A stretch of 64,000 nucleotides of DNA from Butyricicoccus_A sp963601915 (GCA_963601915.1 CAVCGL010000004.1:62001-126000), one strand, 5' to 3'; shown: positions 6,710-16,163, counted from the first letter of the stretch. The notes: a model not told the origin generated them from the sequence alone. Translations and numbers: made by a program.

Positions 6710-8089
6710 TTAAATGGCACGGAACACAGCGTCCATGATCTCAGAAATGCGTGTGCCGGATACGGAGCGATCTGCACAATTCAAGTAGATTTTTTTCCGT
6801 TTATTAAACAGCAAGCGTGTTTGCTTCTCTTTATCGCCTTGCAGAAGCGGGCGCGTGGTGTCGCGGCTCAGGTTCTGTACGATGCGATAGAATGGTGTGT
6901 TCAGATGAATCAGCAGACCGTTTTTCTTGTACAGCTCGACATTTTCCGGACGAAGAACTGCGCCGCCGCCTAGTGCAATGACACATCCGGTGCGGTCGGC
7001 AATTTCGCGGGCACAATCGGTTTCAATATCGCGGAAACCGGATTCACCGATTTCTGCAAAAATATCTGAGATTTTTTTGCCCTCGCGCTTTTCCAGATAG
7101 TCATCCATGTCGATAAATTCGTATTGCAGTGTCCGCGCGAGCTTGCGGCCAATGGTCGTCTTGCCGCTGCCCATGAAGCCGCACAGGACAATGTTCTGCT
7201 TGCCATAGACATCGTGCAGACGCTTTTTTGCCATATCTCCGGATAACAGACGCAGAATGCGGGTCAAGTCCGCAGATTCAAACTGCGTACCGAACCAAAT
7301 GGTCTGTGCATAAGCTGCCTGCAATACCAGCATCAATAGACCATTGCGAGTCTTGACGCTGTGCGGAGCCAGCTTCATAAAAGCGGTTTCCGGCGGATTG
7401 TAAATCGTGTCAAAGACATATTCTGTACCGACAGGCAGCTTCTCCAGCGGACAAGCCTCCTCATGCGGATACATACCGAGCGGCGTGCCGTTGACGAGAA
7501 TGGCTGTGGCACGCGGCAGCTGCGTTGCAGGCATGACATCAATGTCAGCCTGCGGCAGATACGAGCGAATGTCATTGCGCAGAGCCTTCGCTTTGGTCAA
7601 ATTTCGACCGGTAATCAGAACCTTTGCGCCGGCGTTGGCAAGATGATAGCAAATAACGCGGGCAACACCGCCATAGCCGCAGACAACAGCGATTTTGTTT
7701 TCTACAGAGATGCCGTCAAATTCGAGCGAGCCGGAGAAGCCCAGAATATCTGTGTTATAGCCGACAGCAGTTCCGTTGTGAAAAAATACTGTATTGACAC
7801 TGCCGAGATTTTTTGCAGTCTCATCAACAGCATCGAGATATTGGAATACAGCTTTTTTGTGCGGGATGGTCAGATTTAAACCGCCGCATTTTTGCGAAGC
7901 GATGCGCATCGCTTCTTCTAAATCCTCTGGCGGCACATCGACAGCAAAGTATTCGCAATCTTTTCCAGAAACCTGAAACAGCTTGCTGTGCAGTTCGGGA
8001 GACATGGTATGTGCGATAGGGTGTCCGAACAGGGCAAACGTCGGTTTGCTCGGCACATAGTTCCGAAACTCATCCATGGTCAAAATCAT
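6710..8089 (-). CDS. aroE/aroK: shikimate dehydrogenase-shikimate kinase fusion
   Basis: 459 residues from the ATG at 8089, chosen because AGGAG lies ten bases ahead and the aroA stop is 4 bp upstream; the open frame runs further into aroA but is not coding there. Residues 1-290 are AroE: PIAHTMSPELH, catalytic lysine K78 in LNLTIPHKK, YNTDILG near 111, and the NADP-binding GYGGVA at 138-143. Residues 298-459 are AroK: P-loop GFMGSGKT (304-311), DMDD (327-330), GGGAVL (374-379) and TRPLL. The two steps are consecutive: 3-dehydroshikimate to shikimate to shikimate 3-phosphate. Both halves keep their key residues. Last gene of the aro operon. Confidence 0.93.
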   Translation of the reverse strand: MILTMDEFRNYVPSKPTFALFGHPIAHTMSPELHSKLFQVSGKDCEYFAVDVPPEDLEEAMRIASQKCGGLNLTIPHKKAVFQYLDAVDETAKNLGSVNTVFFHNGTAVGYNTDILGFSGSLEFDGISVENKIAVVCGYGGVARVICYHLANAGAKVLITGRNLTKAKALRNDIRSYLPQADIDVMPATQLPRATAILVNGTPLGMYPHEEACPLEKLPVGTEYVFDTIYNPPETAFMKLAPHSVKTRNGLLMLVLQAAYAQTIWFGTQFESADLTRILRLLSGDMAKKRLHDVYGKQNIVLCGFMGSGKTTIGRKLARTLQYEFIDMDDYLEKREGKKISDIFAEIGESGFRDIETDCAREIADRTGCVIALGGGAVLRPENVELYKKNGLLIHLNTPFYRIVQNLSRDTTRPLLQGDKEKQTRLLFNKRKKIYLNCADRSVSGTRISEIMDAVFRAI

Positions 8090-8093
8090 GCGT

Positions 8094-9380
8094 TCATTCT
8101 CCTTTCTGCTTGAGGGCGTCCAGCGTCTCAAAGAACGTCGGATAAGAAATGGCAACACAATCCGGATCATCAATGGAAGAATCGCCTTCGCAAGCCAGAG
8201 CACATACGGCCATGCTCATGGCAACGCGATGATCGGCATAGCTTGCAAAATCTGCACCGTGCAGCGGCTTGCCGCCGCGAATAATCATGCCGTCATCGGT
8301 CTCCTGCACATCGGCACCAGTCTTGGAAAGCTCCGTCGTCATCGTTGCAATGCGGTTGGACTCCTTGACCTTGAGTTCCTGTGCATCGCGAATAACGGTT
8401 TCTCCTTCAGCGAAAGCAGCGGCAACAGCTAAAACCGGAATCTCGTCAATCAGACGAGGAATCATGTCACCGCTGATTATCGTGCCATGCAGATGAGAAG
8501 AACGAACGCGCAGATCACAGATCGGTTCGACAGTACCGCGCTCATTCAGGCGCTCAATATTTGCGCCCATCGCTTCCAGTGCATCCAGAATGCCGGTGCG
8601 GGTAGGATTGATGCCGACATTGCGAATGACAATATCGCTGTTTGGCAGAATCAAGCCGGCAACGAGGAAATAAGCCGCGGATGAAATGTCACCCGGAACC
8701 TCCACATTGACGGCGTGCAGAGCCTTCGGCGGCGTCAGAGTAATTTCTGTTCCGTTAGAGACAACCTGTGCGCCGAGACCGCGCAGCATTCGCTCGGTGT
8801 GATCGCGAGACGGAGCCGGTTCAATGACGGTTGTCGGGCTATCTGCAAACAATCCGGCGAGTAAAATAGCGGATTTCAGCTGTGCTGATGCGACCGGCAT
8901 GTCATAGCGAATGCCGTGCAGCGGCGCAGGGTGAATGTCCAATGGGCATAAATTGCCGTCTTTTCCCGAAATATCTGCACCCATTTCGCGTAGCGGCTTG
9001 ATAATACGTCCCATCGGACGCTTTTGAATGGATGCATCGCCGTTCAATGTGCAGGAAAATGGCTGACCGGCGAGAATGCCGCACAGCAGACGAGTCGTCG
9101 TGCCGGAATTGCCGGTATACAACAGCTCTGTCGGTGATTTGAGGCCGTGCAGGCCGACACCGTGAACGACAACCTCTTTGTCGGAAACGTCAATAGAGAC
9201 GCCCATTTTTTTGAAACAGGAGATGGTAGATAAGCAATCTTCGCCCATCAAAAAGCCAGTGATATGTGTGTCGGCATCAGCCAGTGCGCCAAACATCACC
9301 GCACGATGAGAAATGGATTTGTCACCGGGAACGGTCACATCGCCGCGCAGTGCGCGAGCAGTAGTCAATGGACAACTCAT
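8094..9380 (-). CDS. aroA: 3-phosphoshikimate 1-carboxyvinyltransferase (EPSP synthase)
   Basis: 428 residues, full length. It joins PEP to shikimate 3-phosphate. Visible landmarks are VPGDKSISHRA near residue 18-28, GNSGTTTRLLCG near 90, the QLKSAILLAGL region, the catalytic Asp in DEIPVLAVAAAFAEG and KESNRI. The GNSGTTTRL form is the Gram-positive style of the usual GNAGTA loop. Its ATG overlaps the pheA stop (9377-9380) and its stop is 4 bp before aroEK, so it is coupled on both sides. Confidence 0.96.
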   Translation of the reverse strand: MSCPLTTARALRGDVTVPGDKSISHRAVMFGALADADTHITGFLMGEDCLSTISCFKKMGVSIDVSDKEVVVHGVGLHGLKSPTELLYTGNSGTTTRLLCGILAGQPFSCTLNGDASIQKRPMGRIIKPLREMGADISGKDGNLCPLDIHPAPLHGIRYDMPVASAQLKSAILLAGLFADSPTTVIEPAPSRDHTERMLRGLGAQVVSNGTEITLTPPKALHAVNVEVPGDISSAAYFLVAGLILPNSDIVIRNVGINPTRTGILDALEAMGANIERLNERGTVEPICDLRVRSSHLHGTIISGDMIPRLIDEIPVLAVAAAFAEGETVIRDAQELKVKESNRIATMTTELSKTGADVQETDDGMIIRGGKPLHGADFASYADHRVAMSMAVCALACEGDSSIDDPDCVAISYPTFFETLDALKQKGE

Positions 9381-10522
9381 GCTTTCACCTCACTGTCTTG
9401 TGTCACGGGATAAGAACCCAAAATGCGGACATAGGAGCACTCCTGCATGGTCTGGTAAATCAGTGCACGCGTATCTTGTCGCAGCAGATTTCCATCAAAA
9501 TCAATGTAAAAACAATAATTCCAAGGCATATCGCGCAGCGGACGCGAGTGAATTTCTGTCATATTGACACCGTAATCGGCAAATACGGCCAGTGCACCAT
9601 ACAGGCTGCCGACAATATGCGGCAGAGTCAAAACAAGACTCACGCGCGTATCGGTTTCCTGTGCAGACAGGGAACGGGAAACCGCGATAAACCGCGTTTG
9701 GTTAAAGTCTGCGTCGTTGACATGCTCTTCCAAAATTTCCAATCCATACAGCTTTGCTGCGGCTTCGGAGCAGATTGCCGCACGAGAAATATCGCCGCTT
9801 TGTGCAACGTCATGTGCTGCCACGGCGGTGTTGCTTTCTTCGATTGCGTCCAAGCCGTGCTTTTTGATGTACTGCTGACATTGGCGCAGTGCCTGTGGGT
9901 GAGAGTGAACCTCTTCGATGGTATCAAACGATGCCCCCTTGCAGGCAGCGATGCAGTGACGAATGCGCTTGATATGAGAATGGGTGACGTATAAACCGTA
10001 CTGCTCCAACAGATCATAGACCTCATTGACGGTTCCGGCTGTCGAATTTTCTACCGGAACGACACCAATATCCGCTCTTCCGTCCAAAACCGCATGGAAT
10101 ACATCTTCCCATGAATTTTGTGGGATGCGCTCGGCATTCGGAAACAAATCCATGGCGGCGATTTCTGCATACGATGCCGGCAGACCGCCGTAATATACAG
10201 TTTTGGGATTGGTGTTGCGCGGCTGTAAATCCAGCTGCAATCGCTGCGGCTCCGCTTCCAGCATCCGTGCGTACTGATGCTTTCGGCTGACGCGCGTTGT
10301 CGTGCGCAGCAGGGAAGAGTATTCCAGCTTGAGTTCATCCGGAATATCCTGCAGCATGGTGTTCATCAGTTCTGTCTCGCGAGACGGAACCAAAACCTGG
10401 CCGCCATGCTCCATTTTGTAATCAGAGACTTCCTCAGCGCACTTCATGCGCTTGAGAAACAGTTTTAAAATTTCGTGGTCAATCGCGCTGATGTCGCGGC
10501 GCACATCTTTAAGATCTCGCAT
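9377..10522 (-). CDS. pheA: chorismate mutase-prephenate dehydratase with ACT domain
   Basis: 381 residues from the ATG at 10522; GGAGG sits nine bases upstream and the start lies 14 bp inside the end of aroC. Residues 1-90 form an AroQ chorismate mutase helix bundle (DLKDVRRDISAIDHEILKLF). About 105-285 are the prephenate dehydratase domain (NSTAGTVNEVYDLL; TRFIAVSRS at its end), and about 290-375 an ACT domain (ALAVFADYGVNMTEIHSRP) that binds phenylalanine for feedback inhibition. It converts chorismate to phenylpyruvate. A Phe-responsive T-box controls the whole operon, which agrees with this being the only end-product branch gene in it. Confidence 0.95.
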   Translation of the reverse strand: MRDLKDVRRDISAIDHEILKLFLKRMKCAEEVSDYKMEHGGQVLVPSRETELMNTMLQDIPDELKLEYSSLLRTTTRVSRKHQYARMLEAEPQRLQLDLQPRNTNPKTVYYGGLPASYAEIAAMDLFPNAERIPQNSWEDVFHAVLDGRADIGVVPVENSTAGTVNEVYDLLEQYGLYVTHSHIKRIRHCIAACKGASFDTIEEVHSHPQALRQCQQYIKKHGLDAIEESNTAVAAHDVAQSGDISRAAICSEAAAKLYGLEILEEHVNDADFNQTRFIAVSRSLSAQETDTRVSLVLTLPHIVGSLYGALAVFADYGVNMTEIHSRPLRDMPWNYCFYIDFDGNLLRQDTRALIYQTMQECSYVRILGSYPVTQDSEVKA

Positions 10523-11606
10523 ATCCGTAAGCCTCCATGTACAGATCCGTGACAGCAACTGCAACTGCTGCTTCGATGACAGGTGTCGCACGAGTTACAA
10601 TGCAAGGATCATGACGTCCCTTGATAACCAGCGGTTCAACCTGCTGATCCGTGAGATTCAATGTGTGCTGTTCGCGGGAAATAGACGGTGTCGGCTTGAT
10701 CGCGGTGCGGACAATAATCGGCATACCGTTTGTGATGCCGCCCAAAATACCGCCGTTGTTGTTGGTCTCAGTCTTGACCGTATCGCCGTCCAAATACATG
10801 CAGTCATTTGCTTCAGAGCCGCGCATAGCTGCAATAGAAAAGCCTGCGCCGAATTCCACGCCCTTGACAGCCGGAACAGAAAACAGGATAGAGGACAGGC
10901 ATCCCTCTACCGGAGACAGCATCGGAGATCCCATGCCGACCGGAACGCCGGTGACAGCACACTCGATGATGCCGCCAACAGAATCCTGCGCCTCTCGTGC
11001 CTGGTCAATCTGTGCGAGCATTGCTTCCTCTGCGCGCGGGTTGATGACCGGATATGCCTGTGTGCGCAGCTTTTCCAAAAGTTCGGTAGGTACATGGACG
11101 TCATCAAACGGCGTATCCATGATCTGACCGATGGCAGCGATATGCGAACCGACTTCAATGCCCTTGGAGCGCAGGAACAACTTGCACATGGCACCGGCAA
11201 AGACCAGCGGCGCCGTGAGACGGCCGGAAAAATGTCCGCCGCCGCGGTAATCATTACAGCCCTGATAGCGGACACGACCGGTGTAGTCTGCATGACCCGG
11301 GCGCGGCTGTTCGATTAAATTACGATAATCCTTCGAACGGGTATCGGTATTTTCAATGACGCAGGAAATCGGAGCGCCAGAGGTTTTGCCCTCAAAAATG
11401 CCGGAAAGGACCTTGGGGAGGTCCTTTTCTCGGCGAGCTGTGGACTGACGATTTTTTCCCGGTGCGCGGCGATCCATTTCAGCGAGAATAAATGCTTCAT
11501 CGTATGGCACACCGGCCGGAAAACCATCGAGCACGCAGCCGATGCCACCGCCGTGTGATTCACCAAAAATGGAAAGCTTGACTGCATTTCCCCAAACAGA
11601 ACCCAT
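10509..11606 (-). CDS. aroC: chorismate synthase
   Basis: 365 residues. It converts EPSP to chorismate with reduced FMN. Family signatures seen are GESHGGGIGCVLDGFPAG near the N-terminus, RPGHADYTGRVRYQGCNDYRGGGHFSGR in the middle region (about residues 98-125) and GGITNGMPI. Fourteen bases separate it from aroB, and its last 14 bp overlap pheA. All active-site segments look intact. Confidence 0.96.
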   Translation of the reverse strand: MGSVWGNAVKLSIFGESHGGGIGCVLDGFPAGVPYDEAFILAEMDRRAPGKNRQSTARREKDLPKVLSGIFEGKTSGAPISCVIENTDTRSKDYRNLIEQPRPGHADYTGRVRYQGCNDYRGGGHFSGRLTAPLVFAGAMCKLFLRSKGIEVGSHIAAIGQIMDTPFDDVHVPTELLEKLRTQAYPVINPRAEEAMLAQIDQAREAQDSVGGIIECAVTGVPVGMGSPMLSPVEGCLSSILFSVPAVKGVEFGAGFSIAAMRGSEANDCMYLDGDTVKTETNNNGGILGGITNGMPIIVRTAIKPTPSISREQHTLNLTDQQVEPLVIKGRHDPCIVTRATPVIEAAVAVAVTDLYMEAYGYARS

Positions 11607-11620
11607 ATGACAATCTCTCC

Positions 11621-12661
11621 TTATTCAGCGGTGAGCAGCGTATGTAACTGCTCCAGCGGGATTTTATGAATGTTTGCTGTGCCCATAGGATGTACCAGAA
11701 TCATATTGATGCTGTCACCGGCACGCTTTTTGTCGTGCAGCATGGCAGTGTATACATCCTCGATAGGATACGGCAACTCTGTCGGCAGATCATGTGCCTG
11801 ACAGATTTCTGTGATTTGCTGGGTGTAATCGGTCTCTCCCAACTTGGCTCCGAGCTTTGCCGCCTGTACCATGCCGATGGCAACAGCCTGACCATGCGTC
11901 AGCTCGGTAAAATGTCCGACTTTCTCTGCGCCGTGACCGATGGTGTGACCAAAGTTCAAAATCATGCGCAGACCGGTATCATGCTCGTCCTGCTGGACAA
12001 CATCGCGCTTGATGCGGACGCATTCATAGACAATATGCTGCATATTGCTCTTGAAGTCCGGCTGAGCGATCATGTTCAGAATGTCCGGATTGGAAATGCA
12101 GCCGTATTTAATCACTTCCGCCATGCCGTCGTTGAAAATGCGTTCCGGCAGAGAAGAGAGGATGTCCGTGTCGATGATAACCAGCTCCGGCTGATAAAAC
12201 GCACCGACAAGGTTTTTGCCTTGCGGCAAATCGACACCAGTTTTTCCGCCGACAGAGGAATCTACCTGTGCAAGCAGCGTAGTCGGAATCTGGCACACGT
12301 GAATGCCGCGCAGATAAGTGGCTGCAGTAAAGCCGGTAATATCACCGACAACACCGCCGCCCAAAGCAATGACCAAATCAGAACGGGTCAATTCTGCCTC
12401 GCTCAGGTCAGCATAAATGCCTGCAACGGTGTCTAAGGTTTTATATTCCTCGCCAGCCGGAATCACCGTAGTGGTGACTCCGATTGGGAATTCCGCGCGC
12501 AGCTGTTCCAAATACAGCGGTGCGACGTTGGAATCCGTGACGATGTGAATGCGGGTTGGCTGGAACTTTTCTGCGATGTGCTTGGCAGTCTGCGAGAAAA
12601 TGCCGGAACCGATATAAATATCGGAATCAGTATTGGAGCCGTGAAGGGAAAGATGGTACAT
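11621..12661 (-). CDS. aroB: 3-dehydroquinate synthase
   Basis: 346 residues from the ATG at 12661 (AGGAGG eleven bases upstream); the open frame extends upstream without start signals. It makes 3-dehydroquinate from DAHP using NAD and a divalent metal. The sequence shows the NAD-binding ALGGGVVGDITGF, the QIPTTLLAQVDSSVGGKTGVD segment and the metal ligands in NFGHTIGHGAE. It lies 19 bp after aroF. No aroD/aroQ (dehydroquinase) is in the window, so that step is encoded elsewhere. Confidence 0.95.
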   Translation of the reverse strand: MYHLSLHGSNTDSDIYIGSGIFSQTAKHIAEKFQPTRIHIVTDSNVAPLYLEQLRAEFPIGVTTTVIPAGEEYKTLDTVAGIYADLSEAELTRSDLVIALGGGVVGDITGFTAATYLRGIHVCQIPTTLLAQVDSSVGGKTGVDLPQGKNLVGAFYQPELVIIDTDILSSLPERIFNDGMAEVIKYGCISNPDILNMIAQPDFKSNMQHIVYECVRIKRDVVQQDEHDTGLRMILNFGHTIGHGAEKVGHFTELTHGQAVAIGMVQAAKLGAKLGETDYTQQITEICQAHDLPTELPYPIEDVYTAMLHDKKRAGDSINMILVHPMGTANIHKIPLEQLHTLLTAE

Positions 12662-12680
12662 AATAGGTATGTCCTCCTGC

Positions 12681-13697
12681 TTAGACTTCGCGGCCGACAG
12701 CAGCAGCGACAGCACGCATTTTATTCATGGTACGTGCGAAGTGCTTGTAGGTCAGAGACTGTGCACCGTCGGACAGAGCGTGTGCCGGATCGTTGTGTAC
12801 CTCGATAATCAGGCCGTCAGCACCAGCAGCTACAGCGGACATTGCCAGCGGCTCTACCATCCAGTAGATACCAGCAGCGTGAGACGGGTCAACGACAACC
12901 GGCAGATGGCTCAGACGCTTCAGAGCCGGAACGGCGCTGATGTCCAGGGTGTTTCTGGTATAGGTCTCGTAGGTACGGATGCCGCGCTCGCACAGGATGA
13001 CCTGATCGTTGCCGCCAGCCATAATGTACTCTGCAGACATCAGGAACTCTTCCAGTGTGTTTGCGAAACCGCGCTTGAGCAGTACCGGTGTGTTGGTCTT
13101 GCCCAGTTCCTTGAGCAGCTCGAAGTTCTGCATGTTGCGGGCACCGACCTGATAGCAGTCTACGCGACCCTCAAACAGCTCGATGTGTGCCGGATTGGTA
13201 ATCTCGGTGACAATCGGCATGCCGGTCTTTTCCTTTGCGATGCAAAGCAGATCCAGACCCTGCGCCTTCATGCCCTGGAAAGAGTACGGGGAAGAACGCG
13301 GCTTCCAAGCGCCACCGCGCAGAACAGCAGCGCCCTGACGCTGTACTTCCTCTGCGATTTCGCAGATCTGCGGCTCGCTTTCAACCGAGCACGGACCCGC
13401 CATGACAACGATTTTTTTGCCGCCGACTTCTACATTGTTGCCGATTTTCACAATGGTGTCGTCCGGATGCATCTGACGGTTTGCCAGCTTGAACGGCTCC
13501 TGTACCTTCATCACGCGGTCAACCCAGTGGTTGAGCATCAGCGTATCCTTCTCAACGGCAGACGTATCACCGACCAGACCCAGAATGGTGGTCTCTTCGC
13601 CGACGATTGGGTTTACAGATACATGAAAATGCTCGATCCAGTTGGTAAGGCGTTCTACTTCTTCCTTCGGGCATCCTTTTTTCAATACAACGATCAT
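12681..13697 (-). CDS. aroF: 3-deoxy-7-phosphoheptulonate (DAHP) synthase, type I beta
   Basis: 338 residues from the ATG at 13697, which has AAGGAG nine bases ahead; the longer frame runs into the T-box terminator and is not coding. The N-terminal 65-80 residues (MIVVLKKGCPKEEVERLTNW) form the ferredoxin-like regulatory domain of this subclass. The (beta/alpha)8 barrel follows with VVMAGPCSVES, RGGAWKPRSSPYSFQG and DPSHAAG, which carry PEP, phosphate and metal ligands. It condenses PEP and erythrose 4-phosphate, the entry step of the pathway. First gene of the operon, directly downstream of the Phe T-box. Confidence 0.96.
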   Translation of the reverse strand: MIVVLKKGCPKEEVERLTNWIEHFHVSVNPIVGEETTILGLVGDTSAVEKDTLMLNHWVDRVMKVQEPFKLANRQMHPDDTIVKIGNNVEVGGKKIVVMAGPCSVESEPQICEIAEEVQRQGAAVLRGGAWKPRSSPYSFQGMKAQGLDLLCIAKEKTGMPIVTEITNPAHIELFEGRVDCYQVGARNMQNFELLKELGKTNTPVLLKRGFANTLEEFLMSAEYIMAGGNDQVILCERGIRTYETYTRNTLDISAVPALKRLSHLPVVVDPSHAAGIYWMVEPLAMSAVAAGADGLIIEVHNDPAHALSDGAQSLTYKHFARTMNKMRAVAAAVGREV

Positions 13698-13756
13698 GAT
13701 ATTCTTTCTCCTTGGAAAATATATTTCCCGGCTGATACCGCACGAAAAGTGAGCAT

Positions 13757-14043
13757 AAAAAAAGCCTTTCAGCCCGCGAACAGGGACGAAAGACAATTCC
13801 GTGGTACCACCCAAATTCGGCATAAAAATGCCGCACTTTTTTCAAATACGAGGCCGGGAAGCCCGATATTCTAGCCTTCTAACGGGGGCAACCGTTCGCA
13901 CCTACTTGTGTTCAGCGCGAAAGCTCAGGAGGGAACTTCAATCCGACTTGTTCAAAGCGCGCTCTCAGTCTATGGCACGCTATCCCTGTTAAACCGATCC
14001 GGAACTACTTTTCTCCGTCATCGCTGTGCTGGTATCAAATTCT
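13757..14043 (-). promoter_or_regulatory. T-box riboswitch, Phe (UUC) specifier, controlling the aro operon
   Basis: On the minus strand the leader begins near 14043. The T-box sequence GGGTGGTACCACGG lies opposite 13799-13812. The terminator (GTCTTTCGTCCC... GGGCTGAAAGGC and T7) lies opposite 13757-13794. Aligning the right side of stem I with the valS leader (GAAG-GUA-GC-UUCUGAG) gives GAAG-UUC-CC-UCCUGAG here, so the specifier is UUC (13935-13933), a Phe codon. Uncharged tRNA-Phe would allow read-through into aroF-aroB-aroC-pheA-aroA-aroEK. The specifier call rests on alignment by eye. Confidence 0.9.
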
Positions 14044-14049
14044 GCATTT

Positions 14050-14079
14050 ATTATACATCGGACAAAAGCGCGATGTCAA
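14050..14079 (-). promoter_or_regulatory. promoter of the aro operon
   Basis: On the minus strand TTGACA (14079-14074), 18 bp spacer, TATAAT (14055-14050): both hexamers are perfect consensus. Confidence 0.9.
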
Positions 14080-14167
14080 GAGGTTTTGCGCGAAAAATAC
14101 GATGTTTCTTTTTGGATATGCGGGATATAGGCGCTGAGATTCTTTTGCAAAAAATTGCGGTGAACGC

Positions 14168-14196
14168 TTGACAGATGCAGAAGAAGTGAATATAAT
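14168..14196 (+). promoter_or_regulatory. promoter of the leu operon
   Basis: TTGACA (14168-14173), 17 bp spacer, TATAAT (14191-14196): perfect consensus, divergent from the aro promoter 89 bp away. Confidence 0.92.
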
Positions 14197-14202
14197 GTTA
14201 AT

Positions 14203-14516
14203 CATAATCATTAAATACTGAAATGTGATGAAAAGGTTTAGTAACTGTAAGCCGTCTTCAGAGAGCTGCCGTTTGGTGCGAGGCAGTGTCGTTCAGCAGT
14301 GAAACTCGCCTTGGAACAGTCCGCTGAAACAGATAGTTGTTGTCTGATTAGGTTGGAACGGATCTCCCACCGTTACAGGGGAAGCGCATTGCTGGATGCG
14401 TTGAGCGGTCGTCTTACGGTACAAGTAGAAGTATGGCGACAAGTAGAGTGGTACCGCGGAAGTTTGCTTTCGTCTCTGTTTCCAAAGTTATTTTGGCGAG
14501 ATGAGAGCTTTTTTTA
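14203..14516 (+). promoter_or_regulatory. T-box riboswitch, Leu (CUC) specifier, controlling the leu operon
   Basis: The leader starts near 14203. The T-box sequence GTGGTACCGCGG is at 14448-14459. The terminator GCTTTCGTCTC / GAGATGAGAGC with T7 ends at 14516. The stem I segment GAAA-CUC-GC-CUUGGA (14301-14313) aligns with the specifier region of the valS and aroF leaders and puts CUC, a Leu codon, at 14305-14307. This matches the leucine genes downstream. Confidence 0.9.
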
Positions 14517-14577
14517 TGCCCATCGCGCACACCGTCTGAACCAGTAATTTTTTACATTTGTATGGAGGATATACGTT

Positions 14578-16092
14578 ATGTCAAGACAGATTCGGATTTT
14601 TGATACGACCCTGAGAGATGGCGAGCAGTCTCCAGGCTGTAGCATGAACCTCAGCGAAAAGATTGAGGTTGCCCGTCAGCTGGAAACCTTGGGCGTTGAT
14701 ATTATGGAGGCAGGTTTTGCCATTGCATCTCCGGGAGACGCTGCTGCGATTGCAACCATTGCACACACCATTAAGAACTCTACCGTATGCTCTCTGGCAC
14801 GCTGCGTAGAGAAGGATATTGACGCCGCTTGGGGTGCAGTCAAGGAAGCTGTTGATCCGCGCATTCATGTGTTCCTGGCAACTTCTCCGATTCATATGCA
14901 GTACAAGCTGAAGATGAGCCCAGAAGAGGTTCTGGAGAGCGTTCGTCATCATGTATCGTACACCAAGAAGTTCCTGAGCAATATCGAGTTCTCCGCAGAG
15001 GATGCAACCCGTTCGGATTGGGATTTCCTGTGCCGCGTCGTTGACACCGCTATTCAGGCTGGTGCAAGCACCATCAATATTCCGGATACCACCGGTTATC
15101 TGACACCGGGCGAGTACTATGACCTGATTAAGTACCTGCGCGAGCATGTAGACGGCATCGAAAATGTTATTCTGTCCTGCCATAACCACAATGACTTGGG
15201 CATGGGCGTTGCCAACTCTCTGGCTGGCGTACAGGCAGGCATTGGTCAGGTAGAATGCACCATCAACGGCATTGGCGAGCGCGCAGGCAATGCTTCTCTG
15301 GAAGAAATTGTTATGGCACTCAAGACCCGTAAGGATTACTTCGACTGCGATACCCGCATCGACACCAAGCAGATTTACCGTTCCAGCCGTATGATTCAGA
15401 CCATCACTGGTGTTCCGGTTGCTCCGACCAAGCCGATTATCGGCGCAAATGCCTTTGCACATGAGTCTGGCATCCATCAGCATGGCGTCCTGAACAACAA
15501 GTCTACCTACGAGATCATGACGCCGGAGTCTGTTGGTATTCCGAAGAATGCTATTGTTCTGGGCAAGCATTCCGGCCGTCATGCATTTGAAGCTCGTCTG
15601 AAGGATCTGGGCTACACCCTGACAGCAGAAAAGCTGGATAAGGCATTTGAGAAGTTCAAGGTACTGGCTGACCGCAAGAAGGTCATCAAGGATCGCGACT
15701 TGGAAGCACTGATTGGTGTTGTTCCGGTATCCGGTCCGGTTCGCTACACGCTCCAGCAGTATGTCATCAACAGCGGCAACACCATCAGCACCACCGCTGT
15801 TATCAAGATGTCCAAGGGTGATGAGAGCTTTGAGCGCGCAGCGCTGAGCGATGGCCCGATCAATGCATCGTTTGCAGCAATTGATAAGATTACCGGCCTG
15901 AAGGTTCAGCTGGAGGATTACCAGCTGCGTGCACTGACAGATGGTCAGGACGCACAGAGTGAGGCTGTTGTAAAGATGATTATCGGCGAGAACAGCCAGG
16001 AAGTCATCACCGGCCGCGGCGTTTCTGTTGATATTGTAGAGGCTTCTATCAAGGCTTACATCAACGGCGTAAACAAGTATCTGAACAACTAA
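14578..16092 (+). CDS. leuA: 2-isopropylmalate synthase
   Basis: 504 residues, full length. It condenses acetyl-CoA with 2-ketoisovalerate, the first committed step to leucine. The catalytic barrel begins with FDTTLRDGEQSPG; the metal ligands are in SCHNHNDLGMG (HxH). HESGIHQHGV and GKHSGRHAF follow, and the C-terminal part (about 395-504) is the LeuA allosteric dimer domain that senses leucine. GGAGG is 10 bases ahead of the ATG. Control is therefore double: T-box and feedback. Confidence 0.96.
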   Translation: MSRQIRIFDTTLRDGEQSPGCSMNLSEKIEVARQLETLGVDIMEAGFAIASPGDAAAIATIAHTIKNSTVCSLARCVEKDIDAAWGAVKEAVDPRIHVFLATSPIHMQYKLKMSPEEVLESVRHHVSYTKKFLSNIEFSAEDATRSDWDFLCRVVDTAIQAGASTINIPDTTGYLTPGEYYDLIKYLREHVDGIENVILSCHNHNDLGMGVANSLAGVQAGIGQVECTINGIGERAGNASLEEIVMALKTRKDYFDCDTRIDTKQIYRSSRMIQTITGVPVAPTKPIIGANAFAHESGIHQHGVLNNKSTYEIMTPESVGIPKNAIVLGKHSGRHAFEARLKDLGYTLTAEKLDKAFEKFKVLADRKKVIKDRDLEALIGVVPVSGPVRYTLQQYVINSGNTISTTAVIKMSKGDESFERAALSDGPINASFAAIDKITGLKVQLEDYQLRALTDGQDAQSEAVVKMIIGENSQEVITGRGVSVDIVEASIKAYINGVNKYLNN

Positions 16093-16104
16093 TAGAAAGA
16101 GAAA

Positions 16105-16135
16105 ACAGCCCTGCTTGCTTTGGCAGGCGGGGCTG
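16105..16135 (+). other. intercistronic stem-loop between leuA and leuC
   Basis: CAGCCCTGC ... GCAGGCGGGGCTG forms a GC-rich hairpin without a T run in the 71-bp gap. It is probably an mRNA processing or stability element; a terminator is unlikely. Confidence 0.5.
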
Positions 16136-16163
16136 ATTCATACATAGAGGAGGCAAACCACCT

